Source: Janthinobacterium sp. GW458P
Lineage (GTDB): Bacteria; Pseudomonadota; Gammaproteobacteria; Burkholderiales; Burkholderiaceae_D
DNA length: 64,000 bases
Direction of reading: 5' to 3'
Assembly (NCBI RefSeq): GCF_002127585.1
Contig: NZ_NEGZ01000016.1
Coordinates: forward strand, 985 to 64,984
Shown here: positions 6,953 to 17,262 of the stretch, piece after piece
How positions within the stretch are numbered: the first letter of the stretch is position 1
Layout: each line of letters opens with the position of its first letter
Notes under the pieces: model-generated
Told to the model about the DNA's origin: nothing
What the model saw: the letters and a program-made list of their open reading frames with translations, nothing else
Database searches by the model: none
Position numbers and translations under genes: made by a program

Positions 6953-9196
6953 ATGGCGACTATGCGGAATTTTTCTTTAGGCAATATTTCTTGGGGCAGG
7001 GCATTGAATTGGCTGGCCTTGCTCGTCATGAGCGCTGTACTGGCCGCCTGCGGCGGCGGCGGCGGCGATCCGACCCTGGGCGTCAAGGATGGGGCGAATG
7101 CCGGTGTCGGCAGCGTGGCATTGATTGCCAGTGCGACAACGATAGTGGCGTCGGGGGCGGACGGTACGGAAGTGGTGCTGACGGCTATTGTTAAAAATGC
7201 CAGTAATAACGCCATGCAAGGGCAGACGGTTTCATTTACCGCCAGTTCAGGCACCATCAGCAATACCAGCCGCGTCACTGATGCGAACGGCACGGTGACG
7301 GAAAAACTCAGCGTCAAGGGCGACGCCTCGCTGCGCGACATCACCATCAAGGCCAGCAGTGGTGGTGTGGAATCGCTTCCGGTGGTGGTGAAGGTCGTGC
7401 CCGTCACTTCCGGTATCGCCAGCCTGTTGCTGACGTCTTCCGGCGGCACCCTGGCTTCGTCGGGCGGAACCGGTGTTAACGTGATCGCGTTTGTCAAGGA
7501 TGCCAACAATGCCGTGGTGCCCAATGCCAGCGTGACATTCAGTGCCAGTTCGGGCGCGCTGGGGGCAACGCAGGTCAGCACCAATGCGCAGGGGCAGGCG
7601 TCGGTCAGCCTGAATACGGGCGGCGACGCCAGCTTGCGCACGATCAAGGTCACAGCCAGCGCCGGCGCGCAAACGGCCAGCACGGATGTCGGCGTCAGCG
7701 GCACCAAACTGGTCATCAGCGCCTTTTCGACGGTGAACCTGAAGACGAGCACCGACATGGTGGTCAAGCTGGTCGATTCGAGCGGAAATCCGCTGGTGGG
7801 CAAATCGGTGGCGTTCAGTGCCCAGGTCAATGCATTGACGGTGAAGGGCGGCGGTTCCAGTCCGGCCCTGACGGACAACAACGGCCAGTTGGTGCTGAGC
7901 TACAACGCCCAGGCGGGCAGCAGCGACAGCATCAGCGTCAAGGCGCAGGGCGACAGCGTCCTGCTGCCTGTCGCAATCAATGCCTCCAATTTCACGATTA
8001 ACGCTGTATCGGGTTCGAATGTGGCGCTGACCACGCTGGCGACGAATACCTGCTATGCGGTCGCGGTGCACAGCGATGTGGCTGGCGTACCACAGACGGG
8101 CAATGTGCGTTTCAGTACGTCGCGCGGCACCATCTACCAGGACGCCGCCTGCGGCATAGCCTTGCAAGCGCCGTTGACGCTGGTCGGCGGCAACGCCATC
8201 GCCTACGTTCAGGCCAGCGGCGCCGGCCTGACCGCGCTCACGGCAAAATACGAAGGCAGCGGCGTTTCGGTACAGTCGGACGTGGAGTTTGTGGCGCCGC
8301 TGACGGCCCAGGCCAGCATCAGCCTGCAGGCCGATCCAGCCGTCATCGGCGTCAATACGGCCGGCAGCACCGCGCAGCGCAGCGCCCTGCGCGCCATCGT
8401 GCGCGATGGCACGGCACAAAACAACCTGGTCAAGAATGCCCAGGTCAGCTTCTCCATTCTGAGCGACGCCAGCAACGGCTCACTGAGTTCGCCGTCCGTG
8501 GTCGCGACCGACAGCGACGGCATGGCGACGGTCAGCTATATTGCCGGCCAGGCTACGACGGGTGTCGATGGCGTGGTCGTCAAGGCGCAGTTGCAAGGGG
8601 TGTCGAACAATGCCGCCACCGTCAAGCTGACGGTGACCAAGAAGGCGCTGTTCATCAGCGCCGGCAGCGGCAATGCGCTTGACGCCTCGGACAGCAGCAC
8701 CTATCGCAAGACCTATACCGTGTTCGTGACGGACGCTGCCGGCAACCCGGTGCCCGATGTGATCATCACCGCGGCCGCCTGGCCCCGTCATTACTACAAG
8801 GGCTACCTGCAGTATTCGCAGGCCGCCACCGCGTGGGTTGTGGCGGCATCGCTGGCATGTGACAATGAAGACAAGGATCGCAGCGGTACGCTGGATCCGA
8901 ATAATGATTTGAACCTGAATGGCCGCCTCGACCCCGGCATTCCCCTGAATTTGTCGACGGGCGGCAAGACAGACAGCACGGGAACGGCGAACGTGACGTT
9001 GACTTATCCGCGCGACAGGGCCAACTGGCTGGACGTCGAATTGACGATTCGTGGCAATAGTTCCGGGACGGAGGCAACTTATGTCGGTTACACTTTGCTT
9101 CCGGGGCTGGCTACGGACTTTAACCGCCTGGATGTTTCCCCTCCAGGCGTCATCAGTCCGTATGGGCAGGCCACTGATTGTCGTAACCCAAATTAA
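6953..9196 (+). CDS. Lipoprotein with tandem bacterial Ig-like (Big_1/invasin-type) domains
   Basis: 747 residues. A lipoprotein signal peptide ends at LAAC and is followed by a Gly tract (CGGGGG), a common flexible tether. The rest is tandem Ig-like modules of about 100 residues with the invasin/intimin-type cores GxxVSFTASSG, TDANGTVTEKLS, VTFSASSGALG and ATDSDGMATVSY. The best boundaries put modules near 45-140, 140-235, 235-330 and 445-550, with divergent material after 560. It is probably surface-exposed and adhesive. It lies 46 bp after pilQ on the same strand, so co-expression with the pilus genes is plausible. ATG 6962 is a possible alternative start. Confidence 0.85.
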   Translation: MATMRNFSLGNISWGRALNWLALLVMSAVLAACGGGGGDPTLGVKDGANAGVGSVALIASATTIVASGADGTEVVLTAIVKNASNNAMQGQTVSFTASSGTISNTSRVTDANGTVTEKLSVKGDASLRDITIKASSGGVESLPVVVKVVPVTSGIASLLLTSSGGTLASSGGTGVNVIAFVKDANNAVVPNASVTFSASSGALGATQVSTNAQGQASVSLNTGGDASLRTIKVTASAGAQTASTDVGVSGTKLVISAFSTVNLKTSTDMVVKLVDSSGNPLVGKSVAFSAQVNALTVKGGGSSPALTDNNGQLVLSYNAQAGSSDSISVKAQGDSVLLPVAINASNFTINAVSGSNVALTTLATNTCYAVAVHSDVAGVPQTGNVRFSTSRGTIYQDAACGIALQAPLTLVGGNAIAYVQASGAGLTALTAKYEGSGVSVQSDVEFVAPLTAQASISLQADPAVIGVNTAGSTAQRSALRAIVRDGTAQNNLVKNAQVSFSILSDASNGSLSSPSVVATDSDGMATVSYIAGQATTGVDGVVVKAQLQGVSNNAATVKLTVTKKALFISAGSGNALDASDSSTYRKTYTVFVTDAAGNPVPDVIITAAAWPRHYYKGYLQYSQAATAWVVAASLACDNEDKDRSGTLDPNNDLNLNGRLDPGIPLNLSTGGKTDSTGTANVTLTYPRDRANWLDVELTIRGNSSGTEATYVGYTLLPGLATDFNRLDVSPPGVISPYGQATDCRNPN

Positions 9197-9208
9197 TTGT
9201 CGCAGCAA

Positions 9209-10855
9209 ATGCAAAATCTGTTTTTAGTAGGCCTCATGGGCGCAGGCAAAACCACGATCGGGCGCATCCTGGCCCGCAAGCTGGGCTTGCGCTTTGTCGA
9301 TTCCGACCACGAGATCGAGGCGCGCACGGGGGCGACCATTCCGTGGATCTTCGAAATCGAGGGGGAAGCGAGCTTTCGCCGGCGCGAGGCCGAAGTCATC
9401 CGCGACCTGAGCGCCCAGGAAGGCATCGTCATGGCGACCGGCGGCGGGGCTATTCTCAACGCCGACAGCCGCGCCTACCTGAAGGAGCGGGGCACGGTCG
9501 TGTACCTGCGCGCCAGCGTCAGCAACATCCTGGCGCGCACCAGCCATGACAAGAACCGCCCCCTGCTGCAGACGGCCGACCCGCGCAAGAAGCTGGAAGA
9601 ATTGACGGCGCAGCGCGAACCCCATTACATGGAAGTGGCCGACATTGTCATCGACACGGGCCGTCCTAACGTACAATCGATGGTTCAGACCATCCTGATG
9701 CAGCTGGCCAGCCTCGAATGCGAGGCCTCGCCCAACTGCGTCATTCATGCAGAGCCTTCGATGAACGAGCAATCCAAAATGTTGTTGAGCGTAGACCTCG
9801 ACGAACGCAGTTATCCGATCGCCATCGGTCCCGGCCTGCTGGCCGACGCCGATGCGCTGCTGCGCCATATCAGCGGCCACAAGGTGGCCATCGTCACCAA
9901 TACCACCGTCGCGCCGCTGTACCTGGGCCGCCTGCAGGCGGCGCTGGCCAGCGATGGCCGCGAAGTGATCAGCATCGTCCTGCCGGACGGTGAAGAATAT
10001 AAGAACTGGGCCAGCCTGATGCAGATCTTCGACGCGCTGCTGGCCAATAAATGCGACCGCAAGACCACCCTGGTGGCCCTGGGCGGCGGCGTGATCGGCG
10101 ACCTGACCGGTTACGCGGCGGCCAGCTACATGCGCGGCATCGGCTTCGTGCAGGTGCCCACCACCTTGCTGGCGCAGGTCGATTCCTCCGTCGGCGGCAA
10201 GACGGGCATCAACCACCCGCTGGGCAAGAACATGATCGGCGCGTTCTACCAGCCGCGCGCCGTGATCGCCGATACCTCGACCCTGGAAACCCTGCCGGCG
10301 CGCGAGCTGTCGGCCGGCCTGGCCGAAGTGATCAAGCATGGCGCCATCATCGACGCGGCGTTTTTCGACTGGATCGAGGCGAACATGGGCAAGCTGATGG
10401 CGCGCGACAAGGGCGCGCTCGCGTATGCGATCGCCCGCTCGTGCGAAATCAAGGCCGACGTGGTGCGCCAGGACGAGCGCGAAGGCGGCCTGCGCGCCAT
10501 CCTGAACTTCGGCCACACTTTCGGCCACGCCATCGAGGCGGGCCTGGGCTACGGCCACTGGCTGCACGGCGAAGCCGTCGGCTGCGGCATGGTCATGGCG
10601 GCCGACCTGTCGTGCCGCATGGGCTATATCGACCGGCCGGCCGTGGACCGCATGCGCGCGCTGGTGGCCGCCGCCGGCCTGCCCGTCAAGGCGCCCGACC
10701 TCGGTGTCGAGCGCTGGCTGGAATTGATGGAAGTGGACAAAAAGAACGAGGGCGGCGCCCTCAAGTTCATCCTGTTGAAACCGCTGGGCAGCCCGTGCAT
10801 CACATCCGCGCCGCATGAACTGGTGCTGGCCACCCTGGCCGCCGGAGTACAGTAA
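9209..10855 (+). CDS. aroKB: Shikimate kinase / 3-dehydroquinate synthase fusion
   Basis: One uninterrupted 548-residue frame. Residues 1-~170 are shikimate kinase: P-loop [19 protein letters not shown], and the GGGA shikimate-binding motif. Residues ~185-548 are dehydroquinate synthase: [13 protein letters not shown], the [12 protein letters not shown] segment, and the metal-binding regions [11 protein letters not shown] and HGEAVG. Both serve the shikimate pathway in the cytoplasm. The genes are normally separate. An in-frame ATG at 9761 could restart translation to give a normal-length 364-residue AroB, but it lacks a strong ribosome site. ATG 9209 was chosen over TTG 9197, which directly abuts the previous stop. 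Confidence 0.9.
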   Translation: MQNLFLVGLMGAGKTTIGRILARKLGLRFVDSDHEIEARTGATIPWIFEIEGEASFRRREAEVIRDLSAQEGIVMATGGGAILNADSRAYLKERGTVVYLRASVSNILARTSHDKNRPLLQTADPRKKLEELTAQREPHYMEVADIVIDTGRPNVQSMVQTILMQLASLECEASPNCVIHAEPSMNEQSKMLLSVDLDERSYPIAIGPGLLADADALLRHISGHKVAIVTNTTVAPLYLGRLQAALASDGREVISIVLPDGEEYKNWASLMQIFDALLANKCDRKTTLVALGGGVIGDLTGYAAASYMRGIGFVQVPTTLLAQVDSSVGGKTGINHPLGKNMIGAFYQPRAVIADTSTLETLPARELSAGLAEVIKHGAIIDAAFFDWIEANMGKLMARDKGALAYAIARSCEIKADVVRQDEREGGLRAILNFGHTFGHAIEAGLGYGHWLHGEAVGCGMVMAADLSCRMGYIDRPAVDRMRALVAAAGLPVKAPDLGVERWLELMEVDKKNEGGALKFILLKPLGSPCITSAPHELVLATLAAGVQ

Positions 10856-10857
10856 TC

Positions 10858-11994
10858 ATGACGCCGGAAGACTTCCTCGCCCCGTATGCGGCCCATTCGG
10901 CACAGGGGCAGGGACGTCGCTTTGCCGAGGCGGCGCACGCTTCGCGCAGCCAGTTCCAGCGCGACCGCGACCGCATCATCCATTCCTCGGCCTTCCGCCG
11001 CCTCGAATACAAGACCCAGGTTTTCCTCAATCACGAGGGAGACCTGTTCCGCACGCGCCTGACGCACAGCCTGGAAGTGGCGCAGGTCGGCCGCTCGATT
11101 GCGCGCAACCTGCGCCTGAACGAAGACCTGGTGGAAGCCATTGCGCTCGCGCATGACCTGGGCCACACGCCGTTCGGCCACGTAGGCCAGGACGTGCTCA
11201 ATGAATGCATGCAGGCGCACGGCGGCTTCGAGCACAACCTGCAAAGCCTGCGCGTGGTCGACACCCTGGAAGAGCATTACGGCGCCTTCGATGGCCTGAA
11301 CCTGATGTTCGAGACGCGCGAAGGCATCTTGAAGCACTGCTCGCTGGCGCATGCGCGCGAACTGGGTCCCGTGGCCCAGCGCTTCATCGACCGCACGCAA
11401 CCGACCCTGGAAGCGCAGCTGACCAATCTGGCCGATGAAATCGCCTACAACAGCCACGATATCGACGATGGCCTGCGCTCCGGCCTGATCACCATCAAGC
11501 AGCTGGAAGAAGTGGCATTCTTCGGCCGCCTGTGGCGCGATGTGCAGCAGGCGTTTCCCGGCCTGTCCGGCCGGCGCGCCATCTATGAAACCCTGCGCCG
11601 CCTGATCACGGCCCTGGCCGACGACCTGATCGTCACCTCGACCGCCCTGATTGCGGAAGCCGCTCCCCGCGACGTCAGCGAAGTGCGCGCCAGTGCGCCG
11701 CTGATCCGTTTTTCGGACGCCATGCGCACGGACGCGACGGAGCTCAAGCGCTTCTTGCGGGCGAACCTGTATCGCCATTACCAGGTCAACCGCATGCGCG
11801 TGAAGGCGAGCCGCATCGTGCGCGAACTGTACGACAGCTTCATGGCCGAACCGGCGCTGCTGCCGCCCGACTATCAGCTCAAGGATGGCAATGTGACGCA
11901 GCAGGCGCGCAAGATCGCCGACTACATCGCCGGCATGACGGATCGTTACGCAATCCGCGAGCACCGCCGGCTGTATTCGCTCGACGAGCTGTAA
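10858..11994 (+). CDS. dgt: Deoxyguanosinetriphosphate triphosphohydrolase-like protein (HD domain)
   Basis: A 378-residue protein of the dGTPase family, which converts dNTPs to nucleosides and triphosphate. The HD metal-binding residues are visible: [10 protein letters not shown] (first His) and [10 protein letters not shown] (His-Asp). A second metal ligand region is [14 protein letters not shown]. It begins 2 bp after the aroKB stop, consistent with one operon. Its length matches the short, non-E. coli subgroup often annotated as dGTPase-like; substrate preference cannot be read from sequence. Confidence 0.93.
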   Translation: MTPEDFLAPYAAHSAQGQGRRFAEAAHASRSQFQRDRDRIIHSSAFRRLEYKTQVFLNHEGDLFRTRLTHSLEVAQVGRSIARNLRLNEDLVEAIALAHDLGHTPFGHVGQDVLNECMQAHGGFEHNLQSLRVVDTLEEHYGAFDGLNLMFETREGILKHCSLAHARELGPVAQRFIDRTQPTLEAQLTNLADEIAYNSHDIDDGLRSGLITIKQLEEVAFFGRLWRDVQQAFPGLSGRRAIYETLRRLITALADDLIVTSTALIAEAAPRDVSEVRASAPLIRFSDAMRTDATELKRFLRANLYRHYQVNRMRVKASRIVRELYDSFMAEPALLPPDYQLKDGNVTQQARKIADYIAGMTDRYAIREHRRLYSLDEL

Positions 11995-12003
11995 CCCTCA
12001 TTT

Positions 12004-12071
12004 TGGGGCCAGTCGCTTCGCGATCGCAACACGCCCCACTGGGGTGCGTTCCCCCGCCGGGTCTGACCCCA
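12004..12071. terminator. Nested palindrome after dgt, probable terminator or intergenic repeat
   Basis: Outer arms TGGGGCCAG (12004-12012) and CTGACCCCA (12063-12071) enclose an inner stem, AACACGCCCCA pairing with TGGGGTGCGTT (12028-12050). No clear T-tract follows. It could end the aroKB-dgt transcript or be a dispersed repeat; the outer arm resembles GGGGTCAGACCCC repeats I associate with this family. Confidence 0.5.
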
Positions 12072-12203
12072 ATATTCTCCCTTTGTCAATCGGCATGATC
12101 ATCTAGGCTTCCGCACGATCCCCCCAATATCCCCGTAGCGCCTTCTTTTCTATCATGGCAGCAAGTCAACAAGGGCTTGCCGCCCATAGTCAAGGAGAGT
12201 GTC

Positions 12204-12914
12204 ATGATCGAATCGCGCCGCAGTTTCTTGCGCGCCTTGCCCGCCATTACCGTCGGGGCGGCCATCGCGCCGCTGCCCGGCAAGGCCGCCACCAGGGGCG
12301 AGGGCGGGCAGCGCTGGGCGATGGTGGTCGACGTGCAGAAGTGCATCGGCTGCCAGGCGTGCACCGTGTCCTGCATCATGGAAAACGCCGCGCCGGAAAA
12401 CAGCTTCCGCACCGTCGTCTCGACCTATGAAGTCAAGGAAGAGAACCGCTGCGGCACCTACATGTTGCCGCGCCTGTGCAACCACTGCGCCAATCCTCCC
12501 TGCATCCCCGTCTGTCCCGTGGGCGCCACCTTCCAGCGCAAGGATGGCGTCGTCGTCGTCGACGGCGACCGCTGCGTGGGCTGCGCCTACTGCGTGCAGG
12601 CCTGCCCGTACGACGCGCGCTTCATCAACCATGAGACGGGCAAGGCCGACAAATGCACGTTCTGCGCGCACCGGGTCGACGAAGGCTTGCTGCCGGCCTG
12701 CGTGGAAACCTGCGTGGGCGGCGCGCGCATCTTTGGCGACCTGAATGATCCGGAAAGCATGGTGCACCAGCTGCTGACCGAGAACAAGGTCAAGGTGCTG
12801 AAACCCGAGCAGGGCACCCAGCCCCACGTGTTCTACCTGGGACTGGACACGCGCTTCGCCGGCCACGTCGAAGGCGAAGCGACTCTTTGGCAACCGAGCA
12901 AACACGGGAAATAA
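12204..12914 (+). CDS. ttrB: Tetrathionate reductase iron-sulfur subunit TtrB
   Basis: A 236-residue electron-transfer subunit passing electrons from the membrane subunit to TtrA. A Tat signal is present (SRRSFL, residues 4-9, then a hydrophobic stretch), so export is expected. Four cysteine clusters typical of four [4Fe-4S] centres follow: CIGCQACTVSC, CNHCANPPCIPVCP, CVGCAYCVQACP, and CTFC with PACVETC. The ATG at 12204 follows AAGGAGA. It heads a three-gene set, with ttrC 3 bp downstream. Related DMSO or polysulfide reductase subunits cannot be fully excluded from this gene alone. Confidence 0.88.
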   Translation: MIESRRSFLRALPAITVGAAIAPLPGKAATRGEGGQRWAMVVDVQKCIGCQACTVSCIMENAAPENSFRTVVSTYEVKEENRCGTYMLPRLCNHCANPPCIPVCPVGATFQRKDGVVVVDGDRCVGCAYCVQACPYDARFINHETGKADKCTFCAHRVDEGLLPACVETCVGGARIFGDLNDPESMVHQLLTENKVKVLKPEQGTQPHVFYLGLDTRFAGHVEGEATLWQPSKHGK

Positions 12915-12917
12915 ACC

Positions 12918-14030
12918 ATGGACAGCCACATCACCGAAATTCTCAACGTCACGCGCGAAGCGGCATGGCTGCCGTGGGCGGTGCAGTATTTTTTCCTCAT
13001 CGGCCTCAGTTACGGCAGCTTCATGCTGACCCTGCCGTATTTCGTCTTCGGCCGCAAGGCGTATGAACGCCTGGGACGCATCGCGCTTCTGGCGTCCCTC
13101 GTCTGCGGCATGACGGCGCCCGTGGCGTTGCTGGCCGACCTGCACGGGCCGGGCCGCTTCTACCATTTCTACATTTACTTCCAGCCGCAATCGTGGATGT
13201 CGTGGGGCTCGTTTTTCATTCCCCTGTATCTTGGCTGTCTGATGCTGTACGCGTGGCTGGCGCTGCGCGTGGACTTCGCCGCGCGGGGGCTGGGCCAGGA
13301 CCGCCTGGCCTTTGCCTACCGCCTGCTGGGACGTGGCGGCGCCGCATCGCGCAAGGCCATCGTCACCGCCGCCGCATTCACCCTGCTCGCCGCCTTTGTC
13401 GTGGGCCTGTACACGGGCATGGAAGTGATGGTGGTGCGCGCCCGGCCCCTGTGGTTCACGCCGTTCCTGCCGGCGCAATTTGCCGCCACGGCCTTTGTCG
13501 GGGCGGTTGGCCTGGCGCTGCTGTTCAACCGCATCCTGCCAGGGCGCGACAAGGTGCTGGAAGTATCGCTGAATCGCGCGCTGGCCCTGTCGCTGGCGCT
13601 GGTGCTGGCCCTGGGCGGCGGCTGGCTGTTCGTCAGTCTGTCCGGCGTGAGCGCCAGCCACAGCATGGCATTTACCCAGGTGGCCGGCATGCCGCAATGG
13701 CAGCTCACTGCCGTCTGGGCGGTGCTGTCGTCCATCGTGCCGATGGCGCTGGCCATCTGGCGGCCGGCCACGAGTGGCCTGGCCAATGGTCTGATCGCGC
13801 TGCACAGCGCCTGGATGATGCGCTGGACGATTTTCATCGGCGGCCAGAACATCCCGAAAACGGGCGCGGGCCTGTACGACTACCACCTGCCGATGGGGAA
13901 CGACGGCTTGATGGGCATTATCGGCACGGCCGGCCTGTGGATCGCGCTGCTGTTGCTGATGCTGGAATTTTTGCCATGGGCCGGACGCGTCGTCGCTGCA
14001 CGCAGCCGTCCCGCCATGGCCACGCACTGA
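12918..14030 (+). CDS. ttrC: Tetrathionate reductase membrane subunit TtrC (NrfD/PsrC family)
   Basis: A 370-residue polytopic membrane protein with about nine hydrophobic helices, of the NrfD/PsrC type that oxidises quinol and hands electrons to the TtrB-like subunit. Recognisable family features are the N-terminal WLPWAVQYFFLIGLSYG and GPGRFYHFY. It sits between the FeS and the catalytic subunit genes, as expected for a quinol-linked reductase. The stop is 10 bp before ttrA, whose ribosome site is GAGGAG. Confidence 0.85.
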   Translation: MDSHITEILNVTREAAWLPWAVQYFFLIGLSYGSFMLTLPYFVFGRKAYERLGRIALLASLVCGMTAPVALLADLHGPGRFYHFYIYFQPQSWMSWGSFFIPLYLGCLMLYAWLALRVDFAARGLGQDRLAFAYRLLGRGGAASRKAIVTAAAFTLLAAFVVGLYTGMEVMVVRARPLWFTPFLPAQFAATAFVGAVGLALLFNRILPGRDKVLEVSLNRALALSLALVLALGGGWLFVSLSGVSASHSMAFTQVAGMPQWQLTAVWAVLSSIVPMALAIWRPATSGLANGLIALHSAWMMRWTIFIGGQNIPKTGAGLYDYHLPMGNDGLMGIIGTAGLWIALLLLMLEFLPWAGRVVAARSRPAMATH

Positions 14031-14040
14031 GGAGTCAAAG

Positions 14041-17000
14041 ATGAACGATCAAATACACGACAACGCAAATACCGACGTCCCTGGAGACGAAAACGAAAAG
14101 CGCCGCAAGCTGCTGCGCTACGGCGCCATCGGCGGCGGCCTGGCCGCGTTTGCCGCCGGCTTTTCCACCACGGCCGGCCGCATGGTCGACCATGCGCTGG
14201 GCAAGGACAAACCCGTACAGCGCTTGCACGGCAATTCCCTGGCGCCCGAGTTTTCCGTCGACACGGCCACGGGCAAGCTGACGCTCAATCCGGACCAGCA
14301 GGTCAGCTACACCATGTGCATGGGCTGCACCACGTTCTGCGGCGTGCGCGTGCGCCTGGATAAAAAAAGCGGCAAGGTGCTGCGCGTGGCGGGCAATCCC
14401 TACAGCCCCCTGTCGGCCGATCCGGCACTGCCGTATCAGACACCGATACGCGACAGCTTTATTTCCCTGTCGCGTTTCGAGGAAAAGGGCTTGAAGGGAC
14501 GTTCCACCGCTTGCGGCCGCGGCAATGGCGTGCTGGAACAGATGGAGTCGCCGTTCCGCGTGCTGGCGCCCATGAAGCGCGTGGGGCCGCGCGGCGGAGG
14601 CCAGTGGGAGCCGATCGCCTTCGACCAGCTGGTCAAGGAGGTGACGGAAGGCGGCGACCTGTTTGGCGAAGGCCATGTGCAGGGCTTGCGCGCCTTGCGC
14701 GAGCTGGAAAAACCGATCGATCCGGCGCAGCCGGAACTGGGTCCGCAAGTCAACCAGGTGGGCCTGATGTGCAGCACCGACGATGGCCGCCTGGCGTTCG
14801 GTACGCGCTTTTTCAAGCAGTCGTACGGCAGTTTGAACCTGGTCAACCACGGCTCGTATTGCGGCGGCGCCTACCGCAGCGGCTCGGGCGCCATGTTCGG
14901 CGACATGAAGAAAATGCCGCATGCGAAAGTAGACCTGGAAAACACGGAATTTTGCATCTTTGTCGGCACGGCGCCGGGCAATGCGGGCAATCCATTCAAG
15001 CGCCAGGGCACCTTGATCGCCAAGGCCCGTTCGGGCAAGCGCGAATTCAGCTACGTTGTCGTCGACCCCGTGCTGACGAATGCGGACAGCCTGGCCGCGG
15101 GCGACCGCAGCCGCTGGGTGCCGATCAAGCCGGGCACGGATGGCGCGCTGGCCATGGCCATGATCCGCTGGATCATCGAGCATGAACGCTATGACCGCAA
15201 CTTCCTCGTGCAACCGAACCTGAAGGTGGCGGAAGCGGCGGGCGAGGCTGCCTGGTGCAATGCCACGCATTTGATCATCAACGAGAAGGGGCATCCGCGC
15301 GATGGGCGCTATCTGCGCGCATCGGACATCGGCGCGGTGGAGCTGCCGGAAGAGGAGCGCTACAAGGATGGCGACGCATTTTGCGTGATCGACGCGGCCA
15401 CGCAAGCGATCGTGCCGCACAACGCCGCCAAGGGCGAGGCGCGCCTGTTCTTCGACGCCCCGCTGGAGGTGGCTGGCGCGCCGCTGCACCTGAAGACGGC
15501 CATGACGATGCTCAACGAGGAATCGCAGCGCCACAGCATGGCAGACTATTCCAGCGCCTGCGGCATCCCGCTCGACGTCATCGAAGGCCTGGCGCATGAA
15601 CTGACCAGCCATGGCAAGCGCGCGGCCGTCAATGCACACGGCGGCATGATGTCGGGCGCCGGCTTTTACAACGCGTACGCGCTGGTCATGCTCAACACCC
15701 TGATCGGTAACTTGAACCGCAAGGGCGGCACCCTGGTCAATGGCGGCAGCTTCAAGGATGCGGGACCCGGTCCGCGTTACAACCTCGAGAGTTTCGACGG
15801 CGAGATCAAGACATCCGGCATGCCGATCGGGCGCAATGTGCCGTATGAAAAAACCTCGGAATTCAAGCTGAAAAAAGAAGCGGGCAAGGCATATCCGGCC
15901 AGGGCGCCGTGGTATCCGAACGCGCCCGCACTGGCGACCGAGTGGCTCACCAGCGCCATGAACGGCTACCCGTACGCCTTGAAGGCGCTGATACTATGGA
16001 GCTGCAATCCGGTGTACGGCATCACGGGCTTGCGCGCGCAGATCGGCAAGGAACTGGCCGATCCGAAGAAGATTCCCCTGATCGTCGCCATCGACCCCTT
16101 CATTAATGAAAGCTCGGCCTTTGCCGACTACCTGCTGCCCGATACCTTGCTGTACGAAAGCTGGGGCTGGGCCGGCGCCTGGGGCGGCATGCCCGTCAAA
16201 ATGAGCACGGCGCGCTGGCCAGTGGTCGAACCGCGCGTGCAAAAAACGCCGGACGGCCAGACCATCTGCATGGAATCGTTCTTCATCGCGCTGGCAAAAA
16301 CGATGGCCTTGCCCGGCTTCGGCCCCGATGCCTTGCAGGACATGGATGGCCAGCGCTTCCCCCTTCAGCGTGCGGAAGACTGGTATTTGCGCGGCGGCGC
16401 CAACATTGCCTGGCAGGGCAAGACGGCCGTGCCGGAGGCCAGCGATGACGATATCGCGCTGTCCGGCGTGGCGCGCATCCGCCCCGAACTGGAACGCACC
16501 CTGAAGCCGGAAGAGTGGCGCAAGGTGGCCTTCATGCTGGCGCGGGGAGGGCGCTACCAGAGCTATGGCGAGATGTTCGGCCTGCGCCTGCCGCCGCCAG
16601 CGAATGCCAAGGCGCCGGCGGCTCCCGTTCCGGTGGCCGACGAGACGCCGTATCCGCAGGACTGGTCCACGCACCGCTACCTGAAGCCCATGATGCTGTA
16701 CAACGAGGGGCTGGGCGTGAGCAAGAACAGCTTGAGCGGCAAGCGTTTCCCCGGCACGCCCGCGTGGCGAGTGGCGGCATTTGCCGATGGCACGCCCGTG
16801 CGCAAAACCTACCCGGCCAGCGAATGGCCGTTCGAGTTGATCAGTTTTAAATCGGCGCTGCAGAATTCCTACAGCATCGGCGCGCGGCGCTTGCGCGGCA
16901 TCCATCCGGACAACCCTGTCGCCGTGCATCCCGACGATGCGGCGCGCCTGAAGCTGGAGAATGGCGACCAGATTTACCTGGAAACGCCGGGCGGCAGGGC

Positions 17001-17262
17001 TAGGGCCACGGTGATGCTGCGCCACGGCGTGCAGCGCGGCGTGATCGCCGTCGAACACGGTTTCGGCCACAAGGAGCATGGCGCGCGCGCGCATCGCATC
17101 GGCAAGTTGCGCCAGCCCGATGAACCGGCCATCGGCGCGGGCATCAACCTGAACGACCTGGGGCTGACGGACCCGAGCCGCGGCGACAAGAACGTGTTTG
17201 TCGATCCGGTCTCCGGCACGTCGGTGCGGCAAGGTCTGCCGGCGCGCATCGTGCGGGCTTAA
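14041..17262 (+). CDS. ttrA: Tetrathionate reductase catalytic molybdopterin subunit TtrA
   Basis: A 1073-residue DMSO-reductase-family enzyme. A twin-arginine signal (KRRKLLRYGAIGGG, about 19-32) points to the periplasm. The [4Fe-4S] ligands are CMGCTTFC with a downstream Cys in STACGRGNG. HGSYCGGAYRSGSGAMFGD carries the likely molybdenum-ligating Cys. The C-terminal molybdopterin domain contains HPDDAARLKLENGDQ. Length and layout fit TtrA (about 1020 residues in Salmonella). The assignment is supported by the ttrB-ttrC-ttrA order and the adjacent TtrSR-like regulators. A related sulfur-oxyanion or arsenate reductase remains possible. Confidence 0.87.
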   Translation: MNDQIHDNANTDVPGDENEKRRKLLRYGAIGGGLAAFAAGFSTTAGRMVDHALGKDKPVQRLHGNSLAPEFSVDTATGKLTLNPDQQVSYTMCMGCTTFCGVRVRLDKKSGKVLRVAGNPYSPLSADPALPYQTPIRDSFISLSRFEEKGLKGRSTACGRGNGVLEQMESPFRVLAPMKRVGPRGGGQWEPIAFDQLVKEVTEGGDLFGEGHVQGLRALRELEKPIDPAQPELGPQVNQVGLMCSTDDGRLAFGTRFFKQSYGSLNLVNHGSYCGGAYRSGSGAMFGDMKKMPHAKVDLENTEFCIFVGTAPGNAGNPFKRQGTLIAKARSGKREFSYVVVDPVLTNADSLAAGDRSRWVPIKPGTDGALAMAMIRWIIEHERYDRNFLVQPNLKVAEAAGEAAWCNATHLIINEKGHPRDGRYLRASDIGAVELPEEERYKDGDAFCVIDAATQAIVPHNAAKGEARLFFDAPLEVAGAPLHLKTAMTMLNEESQRHSMADYSSACGIPLDVIEGLAHELTSHGKRAAVNAHGGMMSGAGFYNAYALVMLNTLIGNLNRKGGTLVNGGSFKDAGPGPRYNLESFDGEIKTSGMPIGRNVPYEKTSEFKLKKEAGKAYPARAPWYPNAPALATEWLTSAMNGYPYALKALILWSCNPVYGITGLRAQIGKELADPKKIPLIVAIDPFINESSAFADYLLPDTLLYESWGWAGAWGGMPVKMSTARWPVVEPRVQKTPDGQTICMESFFIALAKTMALPGFGPDALQDMDGQRFPLQRAEDWYLRGGANIAWQGKTAVPEASDDDIALSGVARIRPELERTLKPEEWRKVAFMLARGGRYQSYGEMFGLRLPPPANAKAPAAPVPVADETPYPQDWSTHRYLKPMMLYNEGLGVSKNSLSGKRFPGTPAWRVAAFADGTPVRKTYPASEWPFELISFKSALQNSYSIGARRLRGIHPDNPVAVHPDDAARLKLENGDQIYLETPGGRARATVMLRHGVQRGVIAVEHGFGHKEHGARAHRIGKLRQPDEPAIGAGINLNDLGLTDPSRGDKNVFVDPVSGTSVRQGLPARIVRA

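Noticed and set aside
5341-7881. 846-codon minus-strand frame opposite pilQ and the Ig-repeat gene
   Set aside because: Antisense to two well-supported genes and without recognisable features.
9761-10855. Separate aroB gene
   Set aside because: The frame is open from aroK without a stop and ATG 9761 has no convincing ribosome site; kept only as an alternative start.
12153-14027. 624-codon minus-strand frame opposite ttrB/ttrC
   Set aside because: Gln/His/Arg-rich shadow; the plus strand carries clear cysteine clusters and membrane helices.
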